Positions 26,440 through 32,987 of a stretch of 32,987 nt of DNA are shown here, one piece after another (positions within the stretch are counted from its first letter, which is position 1; each line of letters starts with the position of its first letter). Position numbers and translations under genes: made by a program. The notes under the pieces are model-generated. The model ran no database searches. It was not told where the DNA came from and was given only the letters and a program-made list of their open reading frames with translations. Origin of the DNA: Ectothiorhodospira shaposhnikovii (GTDB lineage: Bacteria; Pseudomonadota; Gammaproteobacteria; Ectothiorhodospirales; Ectothiorhodospiraceae); the NCBI RefSeq assembly GCF_022227765.1, contig NZ_JAJMLZ010000014.1, positions 1-32,987 of the forward strand. The letters run 5' to 3'.

Positions 26440-28278
26440 CTAGAACACCAGGTTCAGCATCACCAACGACACGATCAGGAACAGAATCGTCATGATGCCC
26501 CCCGCCCTCACGAAGTCCATGACCCGGTAACCGCCAGGTCCCATGATCAGGGCGTTGACCTGGTGGGTGGGAATCAGAAATGAGTTGGAGGTGGCGATGG
26601 CCACGGTGAGGGCAAATACCCTTGGATCCGCGTCCATGCCCATGCCTTGCGCCGCCACGGCAAAGCTCACCGCCAGCGGCACCAGTAGCACTGTAGCCCC
26701 CACGTTGGACATCACCAGGGTGAAGAACGTCGCCAGTATCGCCATGGTGGCCTGCAAAATCCAGGGAGACACCTGGCCGAGCAGGGAGAGGGTCTGCTGG
26801 GCGATCCAGGCGGCGGTGCCGGTCTGATCCACGGCGGCCCCCAGGGGGATGAGACTGGCCAGCAGGAAGACCGTCTTCCAGCTCACGGCCCGGTAGGCCT
26901 CGTCGATGCTCAGCACGCCGGTCAGGATCATGCCGACGGCCCCCGTGAGCAGGGCCACCGACAGCCGCAGGTCGGTGAACAGGATCAGGGCCAGGGTGAT
27001 GAGAAAAAAGGTCAGGGCGAAATGCACCTTCTGGGGGCGCAACTCCTCGTGGGGGTAGTCGCTGGTGATGACGACGAAGTCACGGTCCTTCTCGATCCGG
27101 GCCAGCGAGTCCCAGCGGCAATGGCAGACCAGGGCATCTCCCGCCTGCAGCGGGACTTCCCGCAGACCCTGGCGAATGGTTTCCTCGCCCCGATGAATGC
27201 CCAGGACCGACAGCCCGTAGGTCTTGCGCATGGCAATGTCGGTAACCGAGCGCCCCACCAGATGGGAACTGGGCGGGATCACCACCTCGCCGATGCCCGA
27301 CCGGTTGGGTGCCAGGGCGTCGGCGAAGATGTCCAGCCGGTCGTTGAGCCGGTTGCCGCTTCTGGCGGCAAAGGCCTCCAGGGCTTCATGGCGCCCCAGC
27401 AGGGCCAGGTGGGCATTGGGCGCGATGGTCAGGCCGCTCCAGGGGCCGACCCGACGCTCTCCGTTCATGAAGGTGGCCACGACGATGACGGGGAATTCCC
27501 GTTCCAGGTCGCCGACGGTCTTTCCCGCCAGCGTGCTCTCCTCGCTCAGGCGCATTTCCCGGATCACGAAGTCCAGTCCGTAGACCCGCTGAAAATAGGC
27601 TTCGGTGCTTTCGGCATTGGTACTTTCCCCCTTGGTGGCGGGCAACACATAACGGCCCAGCAGGACGAAATAGAGAATCCCGGTGGTCACCAGGGCCAGG
27701 CCGATGGGGGTGACATCAAAGAGATGGAAGGGCTCCATGCCCTCCGGCAGGAGATCGTTGAGCAGGATCAGGGGGCTGGAACCCACCATGGTGATGGTGC
27801 CGCCGAGGATGGCGCAAAAGCCCATGGGCATGAGCAGCCGCGACATGCTCAGGCCGGTGCGGGCGCTGATGCGGGAGACCACGGGAATGAACAGGGCGGC
27901 GGCGCCCACGTTCTGCATGAAGCTGGAGATCACGCCCACGGTGCCGGACACCATGGGCAGGATGCGCCGTTCCGTGTGGCCGCCGACCTTCATGATGAAG
28001 CTGGCCACCTGGCTCATGACACCGGTCTTGTCCAGTCCGGCGCCGATGATCATGACCGCGATGATGGACATGACGGCGTTACTGGCAAAGCCGTTGAACA
28101 GGTTCTGGACATCGGTGATGTCGTGCAGGCCCGGCACCAGGCTCATCAGTCCCAGCAGCACCATGATGCAGATGGCGGCCACATCCACTCGAACCACTTC
28201 GGTGACGAACAGGACGATGGTGAGTCCCAGCAGCCCCAGGACCACCATCATCTGCGGTGTGAGAACGAGTGATTCCAT
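26440..28278 (-). CDS. SLC13/DASS-type permease with two TrkA-C (RCK-C) domains
   Basis: This 612-aa inner-membrane transporter belongs to the divalent anion:sodium symporter group. N-terminal helices occupy about residues 10-210, with motifs FASNAVMSIIAVMIIG and MQNVGAAALFIPV. A central soluble part (about 215-400) carries two TrkA-C-like domains (EESTLAGKTVGDLEREFPVI; PPSSHLVGRSVTDIAMRKTY). C-terminal helices contain MSNVGATVLLVPL and SNSFLIPTHQVNALIMGPGG. Relatives carry sulfate, dicarboxylates or other anions; sulfate or sulfite would suit a sulfur-based autotroph, but that is inference. The AT-rich upstream region (28279-28360) probably holds its promoter. No clear ribosome site precedes the ATG. 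Confidence 0.9.
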   Translation of the reverse strand: MESLVLTPQMMVVLGLLGLTIVLFVTEVVRVDVAAICIMVLLGLMSLVPGLHDITDVQNLFNGFASNAVMSIIAVMIIGAGLDKTGVMSQVASFIMKVGGHTERRILPMVSGTVGVISSFMQNVGAAALFIPVVSRISARTGLSMSRLLMPMGFCAILGGTITMVGSSPLILLNDLLPEGMEPFHLFDVTPIGLALVTTGILYFVLLGRYVLPATKGESTNAESTEAYFQRVYGLDFVIREMRLSEESTLAGKTVGDLEREFPVIVVATFMNGERRVGPWSGLTIAPNAHLALLGRHEALEAFAARSGNRLNDRLDIFADALAPNRSGIGEVVIPPSSHLVGRSVTDIAMRKTYGLSVLGIHRGEETIRQGLREVPLQAGDALVCHCRWDSLARIEKDRDFVVITSDYPHEELRPQKVHFALTFFLITLALILFTDLRLSVALLTGAVGMILTGVLSIDEAYRAVSWKTVFLLASLIPLGAAVDQTGTAAWIAQQTLSLLGQVSPWILQATMAILATFFTLVMSNVGATVLLVPLAVSFAVAAQGMGMDADPRVFALTVAIATSNSFLIPTHQVNALIMGPGGYRVMDFVRAGGIMTILFLIVSLVMLNLVF

Positions 28279-28465
28279 TTGGATTATATGTGTATGAGCT
28301 TATGCTATATATATTTCAAACCTTTCCATTATTTCATCATATTCTTGAAATGCAACTCCCCATCCGGGGCGTCATGGCGCCCCGGGACAGGGCCGCGCCT
28401 CTGGTCCGTGGGACAGCAAGTTCGCTATGCTCCCTGAACGACCTTATCGCCAGGAGACCCCTGCC

Positions 28466-29320
28466 ATGGACTCACAGCTCTCCCCCGTGGGGCGGTTCCA
28501 GACCCTCCTGCTGGCCACCGACGGCACCGAATGCAGTGCCGGCGCGGAAGCCGTGGCGCTGGGCGCGGCATCCCGCTGCGAGTCCCGGCTCATCCTCATG
28601 CGGGTGGTGCTGACCAATCCGGAATATGAGTCCATGGCGCCCGACCGGGTGGCGGACGAGACGGCGGCGGCTCGGGACGACCTGGAGCGCCTGCGCAAGC
28701 GGGCCGTGGACATGGGCATCGCCTGCGAGACGGTGATTCGTCATGGCGTGGATGCCTATCTGCCCGTGGTGCAAGCGGCGGAAGAAAAGCGCGTGGACTG
28801 CATTGTGGCGGGGCGTCGGCAGCGCAGTGACCTGGCCCGTCTGATGGTGGGGGATTCCACCGCCAGGATCATCGGTCATGCCCCCTGCAGCGTGCTGGTG
28901 GCCGCCCAGGGCGCGGATCGCCCCCGACGCCGGATTCTGGTGGCAACGGATGGGTCCCGGCTGGGGGATGCCGCCTGTGTGGCGGCGGCGCACCTGGCCG
29001 AGGTCTGCGAATTGCCCCTGACGGTGCTGACGGTCACATCACCGGATCAGAGCGAAGAGCGGCGGGTAGAGGCCAGTCAGACGGTGCAGCGGGTGCTGGA
29101 CAGTCTGATGCGTGAGCGTCGGGGGCGGGGTGCGGGGCTGGAGGGCATGGTGGAGCAGGGGCGGCCGGACGCGGTGATTGTGGATGTGGCCCGCGGCCGT
29201 GGGGCGGACCTGATCGTGGTCGGCAGTCACGGCCGCACCGGTCTCAAGCGCCTGTTCATGGGCAGTGTCTCCGAACGGGTCATTGGTCATGCCCCCTGTC
29301 CGGTGCTGGTCATCAAGTAA
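28466..29320 (+). CDS. Tandem universal stress protein (two UspA domains)
   Basis: This 284-aa cytoplasmic protein has two UspA domains (about residues 8-145 and 150-284). Domain 2 has the complete ATP-binding motif [20 protein letters not shown]. Domain 1 has [20 protein letters not shown], where the second motif glycine is replaced, so it may not bind ATP. I chose the ATG at 28466 (MDSQLSP) because AGGAG lies 10 bases upstream. Its 3' end overlaps the convergent trmB by eight bases. Divergent neighbours suggest its own promoter in the AT-rich gap. Confidence 0.91.
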   Translation: MDSQLSPVGRFQTLLLATDGTECSAGAEAVALGAASRCESRLILMRVVLTNPEYESMAPDRVADETAAARDDLERLRKRAVDMGIACETVIRHGVDAYLPVVQAAEEKRVDCIVAGRRQRSDLARLMVGDSTARIIGHAPCSVLVAAQGADRPRRRILVATDGSRLGDAACVAAAHLAEVCELPLTVLTVTSPDQSEERRVEASQTVQRVLDSLMRERRGRGAGLEGMVEQGRPDAVIVDVARGRGADLIVVGSHGRTGLKRLFMGSVSERVIGHAPCPVLVIK

Positions 29321-30029
29321 CCGCCGGTTCCCTGGCAAACAGGACGTCCCACACGCCGTGCCCCAGTCGTTGTCCCCGTTGTTCGAATTTGGTCAGGGGA
29401 CGGTATTCGGGGCGGGGGCTGAAACCCTCGCCGGCCAGGTTGCGGAATCCGGCGGCCTGATTCATCACCGTCAGCATGTGTTCGGCGTAGGGTTCCCAGT
29501 CGGTGGCCAGGTGCAGTACGCCGCCCGCCCGCAAGCGCGATCCCAGTAGTGCCACGAACGCCGGCTGTACCAGGCGCCGCTTGTGATGCCGCTTCTTCGG
29601 CCAGGGATCGGGGAAATAGATCTGTATCCGGTCCAGGGATCCTTCCGGAATCTGCAGTGTCAGGACTTCCACCGCGTCATGGCAGGCCACTCTCAGGTTG
29701 GAGAGTTGCAGGGCCTCGATCTGTTGCAGCAGGTGTCCCACGCCGGGGCGATGGACTTCCACCCCGATGAAGTCCCGGTCCGGGTCTTCGGCGGCCATCC
29801 GTGCCAACGACTCCCCGTTGCCAAACCCGATTTCCAGCGTGACCGGCGCCTGTCGGCCAAACAGGGCGGGCAGATCCAGCGGCTGTGGCGTGAATGCCAG
29901 CCCCCAGCGCGGCCAGAGGTCATCCAGGGCGCGCTGCTGGCCGATGGTCAGTCGTCCTTCACGGCGGACGAAGCTGCGGACCCGGCGGTGACCGTCGGCG
30001 GAGGGCGTGAAAGGCAGTGAGTTATTCAT
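29313..30029 (-). CDS. trmB: tRNA (guanine-N7-)-methyltransferase TrmB
   Basis: This 238-aa enzyme methylates G46 in the variable loop of tRNAs with S-adenosylmethionine. The SAM-binding motif is [15 protein letters not shown], followed by [12 protein letters not shown]. The family signature is [16 protein letters not shown]. The C-terminal motif [19 protein letters not shown] is typical. It is the last gene of thiS-thiG-trmB, an order common in gammaproteobacteria, 55 bases after thiG. Confidence 0.97.
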   Translation of the reverse strand: MNNSLPFTPSADGHRRVRSFVRREGRLTIGQQRALDDLWPRWGLAFTPQPLDLPALFGRQAPVTLEIGFGNGESLARMAAEDPDRDFIGVEVHRPGVGHLLQQIEALQLSNLRVACHDAVEVLTLQIPEGSLDRIQIYFPDPWPKKRHHKRRLVQPAFVALLGSRLRAGGVLHLATDWEPYAEHMLTVMNQAAGFRNLAGEGFSPRPEYRPLTKFEQRGQRLGHGVWDVLFAREPAVT

Positions 30030-30084
30030 GAGGCGGGATCAGGCCATGGCGGACCCGGTTGGGTCCGCCGATAGTAACGATGGA

Positions 30085-30897
30085 TTAGAAGAAGGTGCCG
30101 TCGATGGGGGACGAGGCAGAGGCATAGCGTCGGCGCGGCATCCGGCCCGCCAGGTAGGCCTCGCGACCGGCCAGGATGGCGTGTTTCATGGCCGAGGCCA
30201 TGAGGACCGGGTTGCGGGCGGCGGCGATGGCGGTATTCATAAGTACGCCGTCGCAGCCCAGTTCCATGGCGATGGCCGCATCGGAGGCCGTGCCCACGCC
30301 GGCGTCGACCAGGATGGGCACATTGGCGTTTTCCACGATCTCCAGCACGTTATAGCGATTCTGGATGCCCAGGCCCGAGCCGATGGGGGCGGCCAAGGGC
30401 ATGACGGCCACGCAGCCGATCTCTTCCAGGCGCTTGGCCAGGATCGGGTCATCGCTGGTATAGACCATGACCTTGAAGCCTTCGGCGACCAGGGTTTCCG
30501 CGGCCTTCAGGGTCTGTACCACGTCGGGGTAGAGGGTTTTCTCGTCACCGAGGACTTCCAGTTTCACCAGGTCGTGGCCATCCAGCAGTTCCCGCGCCAG
30601 ACGACAGGTGCGCACGGCATCTTCGGCGGTATAGCAGCCGGCGGTGTTGGGCAAGATGGTGTAGCGATCCGGGGGGAGTACGTCCAGCAGGTTGGGTTCA
30701 TCCGGATTCTGGCCGATGTTGGTGCGTCGGATGGCGACCGTGACGATCTCGGCGCCGCTGGCCTCGGTGGCCTGGCGGGTCTCTTCCAGGTCCTTGTATT
30801 TGCCGGTTCCCACCAGCAGGCGGGAGCGATAGGCGGTGCCGCCGATCACCAGGGGGGAATCGGTGGTCGTATCCGGGGAGTGGCTTGTGGTCGACAT
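30085..30897 (-). CDS. thiG: Thiazole synthase ThiG
   Basis: This 270-aa enzyme forms the thiazole phosphate of thiamine from deoxyxylulose 5-phosphate, dehydroglycine and ThiS thiocarboxylate. Motifs include [18 protein letters not shown], the Schiff-base lysine in [16 protein letters not shown], and [11 protein letters not shown] and [17 protein letters not shown] at the phosphate site. I chose the ATG at 30897 (MSTTSHSP) as the first start that keeps 25 bases from the thiS stop; the longer frame overlaps thiS. No strong Shine-Dalgarno is seen, so translation may be coupled to thiS. Confidence 0.97.
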   Translation of the reverse strand: MSTTSHSPDTTTDSPLVIGGTAYRSRLLVGTGKYKDLEETRQATEASGAEIVTVAIRRTNIGQNPDEPNLLDVLPPDRYTILPNTAGCYTAEDAVRTCRLARELLDGHDLVKLEVLGDEKTLYPDVVQTLKAAETLVAEGFKVMVYTSDDPILAKRLEEIGCVAVMPLAAPIGSGLGIQNRYNVLEIVENANVPILVDAGVGTASDAAIAMELGCDGVLMNTAIAAARNPVLMASAMKHAILAGREAYLAGRMPRRRYASASSPIDGTFF

Positions 30898-30922
30898 GGG
30901 GATACCGTGTATGTGTTGAGGA

Positions 30923-31123
30923 TTAACCGCCGCCGATGGCCTGCACGATCTCGATGCGATCGCCGGGAGCAAGGCGGTGGGCGTCGAACCGGCTGCGGGG
31001 CAGCAGTTCGCCGTTCACTTCCATGGCCAGGCGGCGACCGGTCAGGCCCAGTGCTTCCACCAGTGCGGTTGCGGTGGGCGGCTCCGGCAGTTGGCGGGTT
31101 TCGCCATTGACAATGATGTCCAT
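30923..31123 (-). CDS. thiS: Sulfur carrier protein ThiS
   Basis: This 66-aa beta-grasp, ubiquitin-like protein carries sulfur as a C-terminal thiocarboxylate for ThiG. It starts [15 protein letters not shown] and ends IVQAIGGG with the required Gly-Gly tail. AAGAAG precedes the ATG. It is the first gene of the thiS-thiG-trmB unit and divergent from the tRNA-Gly locus. I saw no TPP riboswitch in the 134-base gap. Confidence 0.95.
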   Translation of the reverse strand: MDIIVNGETRQLPEPPTATALVEALGLTGRRLAMEVNGELLPRSRFDAHRLAPGDRIEIVQAIGGG

Positions 31124-31217
31124 CGTGGAATCTTCTTAAGTAGACGGATGGCAGGGGAGGCATCTTAACGTAAAGCCGTCGCGTTCGGGACGCATGGTCC
31201 CGCGTGCGTCGTGACCG

Positions 31218-31246
31218 TTGAGAAGCGAACCCCGAGCGCATACACT
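31218..31246 (+). promoter_or_regulatory. Sigma-70 promoter of the interrupted tRNA-Gly gene
   Basis: TTGAGA (31218-31223) and TACACT (31241-31246) are separated by exactly 17 bases. Transcription would begin near 31253, about five bases before the tRNA. It would drive the 5' exon, the intron, the internal tRNA and the reverse transcriptase as one transcript. Confidence 0.75.
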
Positions 31247-31257
31247 ATGGTCACTGC

Positions 31258-31296
31258 GCGGGTGTAGTTCAATGGTAGAACCTCAGCTTCCCAAGC
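31258..31296 (+). tRNA. tRNA-Gly(CCC), 5' exon only, interrupted by a group II intron
   Basis: These 39 bases hold the acceptor strand GCGGGTG, the D arm (GTTC/GAAC), the anticodon stem TCAGC, the loop TTCCCAA with anticodon CCC, and the first two bases (GC) of the stem's 3' strand. The sequence then changes to GTGCGACGCG, a group II intron 5' end. The missing part should begin TGA (to complete GCTGA) and end CACCCGC-T-CCA; it is not in the window and is expected after the intron. Confidence 0.88.
31282..31296 (+). other. Intron-binding sites IBS2 and IBS1 in the tRNA anticodon arm
   Basis: IBS2 is CTCAG (31282-31286) and IBS1 is CCAAGC (31291-31296), directly at the splice junction. They are exact complements of CTGAG (31694-31698) and GCTTGG (31729-31734) in the intron. 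Confidence 0.72.
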
Positions 31297-31693
31297 GTGC
31301 GACGCGAGTCGCAAAGGTAGCTAGCCTTCCCCCACGTTTAAGAGGGGTAGAGTAGCACCCAATCGGGTATCAGCGTCCGACCCTTGTGGTCGGGGGTCAT
31401 GGTGCCCTAGCGGCGAAGGCCGCTTCAATGATTGTCCAGCATCGTCTTCGGGCGATTGCAGTGGACCGGATGTTCAGCCATCCGTAGCCTAGGGGCGGTG
31501 CGGCGTTGGTAACGACGCGGTGCTAAGCGCCCTGACAATGTAGCCACCCATGCGGGTACATGCCGTCCCGCGAGGGGTGGCATGTGTAACCAGAAGACGC
31601 GTCTGGTGAGGCGCTAGGCTGGTCTAAAGGGTTAGCGTAAGCTAATCGCTGTTAAACGCCGTAAAGTTGAACAGGCCAAAGCGTCTGACAGGC

Positions 31694-31741
31694 CTGAGCC
31701 AAAATGGCAAGTGGTCGGTTGTCCTGTTGCTTGGTCGGGAC
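31694..31741 (+). other. EBS2 and EBS1 of the tRNA-inserted intron
   Basis: EBS2 CTGAG (31694-31698) and EBS1 GCTTGG (31729-31734) are exact complements of IBS2 and IBS1 in the tRNA 5' exon. EBS1 lies in the loop of a short GTCC/GGAC hairpin, as expected for domain I. Confidence 0.68.
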
Positions 31742-32003
31742 ACGCTGACATCAGCACCACCGGCGGAAAGGCGAAACCCTCGTAGACCGTGTCATTGACG
31801 CGGAACGCGGTAAGCCCGACACGCTGTCCCCTCGGGGACTAGGCCCACCGCAAGGTGTGCCGAAGGCGTAGCGGGTAAAGGATCGTGGAGAAAGCGAATG
31901 CCCTGCTGTAATGGTGGGGATAGGGGATGAAACGATCGCCCCGATGCGAAAGCATGCTGACTTCCACGTGGTGGCCTGTCGCTAGATAGGCCTGTAGAAA
32001 TCG

Positions 32004-32035
32004 CCCTGAGGGGACTGTACACGGTCCCCTCAGGG
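32004..32035 (+). other. Perfect 12-bp hairpin just before the internal tRNA
   Basis: Arms CCCTGAGGGGAC and GTCCCCTCAGGG surround TGTACACG. It is probably an intron domain III/IV stem. It has no T-run, so termination before the internal tRNA is unlikely. Confidence 0.6.
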
Positions 32036-32065
32036 GAGAAGCGTGTATCAGTCCTCAAAGGTACC

Positions 32066-32139
32066 GCGGGTGTAGCTCAATGGTAGAGCTCCTGCTTCCC
32101 AAGCAGGCGACGTGGGTTCGATTCCCATCACCCGCTCCA
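32066..32139 (+). tRNA. Complete tRNA-Gly(CCC) carried inside the group II intron
   Basis: All parts are present: acceptor GCGGGTG with CACCCGC, D stem GCTC/GAGC, anticodon stem CCTGC/GCAGG with loop TTCCCAA (anticodon CCC, reading GGG), a four-base variable loop, T stem GTGGG/CCCAT with loop TTCGATT, discriminator T and an encoded CCA. It has the same anticodon and very similar D arm and acceptor as the interrupted tRNA upstream, but a different anticodon stem (CCTGC instead of TCAGC). No good promoter is seen directly upstream, so it probably depends on the tRNA promoter at 31218 and on processing from the intron RNA. It lies 42 bases before the RT start codon. Confidence 0.93.
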
Positions 32140-32181
32140 CTCCTGTCCCGTTCCGGGATGGGGTTCACCTAGGAGACTGAT

Positions 32182-32987
32182 ATGGACGCTATTTCACATA
32201 AATGCGATGTCGTCTCCTCCGACTGGACGCACTGGCACCAGATTCATTGGTTCAGTAGCTACCAGGCGGTGCGACGACTACAGACCCGCATAGCGAAGGC
32301 GCTCAGCTTGGTGACTGGCGTAAAGCCAGACGTCTGCAGCGGCTGCTGATACGCTCATCGAGCGCAAAGGCGATCGCGGTAAGGCGTGTCACCGAGAATC
32401 GGGGTCGCAAAACCCCCGGCGTGGATGGCATTACCTGGTCCACTCCGGAGTCGAAAATGATGGCCGTCCGGGCTCTTGAGCCCAAAGGCTATCGACCAAA
32501 GCCTCTTCGGCGTATTCACATTCCCAAAGCCAACGGAGGGAAACGCCCGCTGGGTATCCCCACGATGCACGACCGAGCCATGCAGGCGCTGTATCTGCTG
32601 GCCCTGGAACCTGTCGCGGAGACCACGGCTGATCCCAATTCCTACGGCTTTAGACCCGAGCGTTCCACGGCGGATGCTATTGTCCAATGTCGGAACGCAC
32701 TCGGACGCTCCCACTCTCCGGAGTGGGTGCTGGATGCCGATATCAAGGGTTGCTTTGACAATATCAGCCATGACTGGATGGTGAAGCATGTCCCCATGGA
32801 TGTGTCGATCCTGAAGAAGTGGCTCAAGGCAGGGTATGTGGCCCAAGGGCGTCTGTTTCCGACCCAGGCCGGCACTCCGCAAGGCGGGATTATCTCGCCC
32901 ACCCTTGCCAACCTCGTGTTGGACGGGCTGGAACGTGGGTTGAAGGAGCATTTCCCACGGCGGGCGAAGCTCAATGTGGTGCGGTAC
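32182..32987 (+). pseudogene. ltrA: Group II intron reverse transcriptase/maturase, frameshifted, cut by the window end
   Basis: Translation would begin at ATG 32182, 6 bases after AGGAG, giving MDAISHKCDVVSSDWTHWHQ and a family-typical start up to QTRIAKALS. Near 32308-32310 the coding frame moves back by one base; the initial frame stops at 32340. From 32310 the next frame continues as GDWRKARRLQRLL, TPGVDGITW (RT-0), GGKRPLGIPTMHDRAMQALY (RT-1), NSYGFRPERSTADAI (RT-2), WVLDADIKGCFDNISHDWM (RT-3, with catalytic Asp) and AGTPQGGIISPTLANLVLDG (RT-4). The window ends at VVRY, where YADD is expected. No slippery heptamer is obvious, so a one-base deletion or sequencing error is likelier than programmed frameshifting. 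The C-terminal maturase and any endonuclease domain are not visible. Confidence 0.88.

Larger units (their letters stand above)
31297..32987 (+). mobile_element. Group II intron (chloroplast-like RT lineage) in tRNA-Gly, 3' end outside the window
   Basis: The 5' end GTGCGACGCGAGTCGC forms a short stem with a GCGA loop. Domains I-III occupy roughly 31297-32000. GCTTGG (31729-31734) lies in a loop closed by GTCC (31721) and GGAC (31738) and pairs with the six bases upstream of the splice site (EBS1). CTGAG (31694-31698) pairs with IBS2. Stretches such as GTGCCGAAGGCGTAGCGGGT and AAGCGAATGCCCTGCTGTAA resemble domain II-III text of RT-bearing introns. A perfect 12-bp stem (CCCTGAGGGGAC, 32004-32015, with 32024-32035) precedes domain IV. 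Domain IV carries a whole tRNA-Gly (32066-32139), then the RT frame from 32182. Domains V and VI and the 3' exon lie beyond the window. This intron is not related in sequence to the one at 55-885. Confidence 0.85.

Noticed and set aside
31124-31257. TPP riboswitch before thiS
   Set aside because: I saw no CUGAGA-type core or thi-box arms in the 134-base gap.
31792-32058. 88-codon frame on minus inside the right intron
   Set aside because: It is antisense to ribozyme domains and lacks coding features.
31297-32065. Idea that the right intron is complete and ends just before the second tRNA
   Set aside because: There is no domain V/VI before 32066, the following sequence is a whole tRNA instead of the missing 3' half, and an intron RT with its own leader follows directly.

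Overview
The window is about 33 kb of GC-rich chromosomal DNA from a gammaproteobacterium. A 296-residue phosphoribulokinase points to Calvin-cycle autotrophy. Together with the nadA, thiS-thiG-trmB, rbbA and patZ-type genes it fits the Chromatiales/Ectothiorhodospiraceae best. This placement is inferred from protein families, not from a marker gene.

Layout. Positions 55-885 hold a group II intron RNA with no reading frame. Beside it is an AT-richer small gene of unknown function (890-1231, minus). A minus-strand operon (7245 to 1608) encodes a membrane-fusion protein, an RbbA-type double-ATPase/permease, a YhhJ-type permease and a TetR repressor, and a 28-nt perfect palindrome lies upstream of it. 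Next come an unknown coiled-coil protein and NadA (minus), then a ScsD/TlpA-like thioredoxin (plus). A lipid block follows on plus: a long-chain acyl-CoA ligase broken by a 61-bp insertion, a FadL porin and an AcuI/YhdH reductase. After a small unknown gene (minus) there is an RND efflux pair (lipoprotein adaptor plus pump). A PatZ-type lysine acetyltransferase (minus) is divergent from a histone-deacetylase-family deacetylase (plus). The next genes are a thioredoxin-like protein, a Tas-type aldo/keto reductase, phosphoribulokinase and a DASS/SLC13-type permease (all minus), a tandem universal stress protein (plus), and trmB, thiG and thiS (minus).

The most notable region is the right end. 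A tRNA-Gly(CCC) gene with a good sigma-70 promoter is cut after its 39th nucleotide, in the 3' side of the anticodon stem, by a second, unrelated group II intron (from 31297). The intron's EBS1 and EBS2 candidates pair with the tRNA anticodon arm. About 770 nt into the intron, just upstream of its reverse transcriptase frame, sits a complete tRNA-Gly with the same CCC anticodon. Its anticodon stem differs so that EBS2 pairing is damaged while the tRNA fold is kept. The layout looks like a mobile element that breaks a host tRNA gene and carries a recoded replacement. The RT frame is frameshifted once near its start and leaves the window at the first residue of the expected YADD motif, so the intron 3' end and the tRNA 3' exon are not visible.
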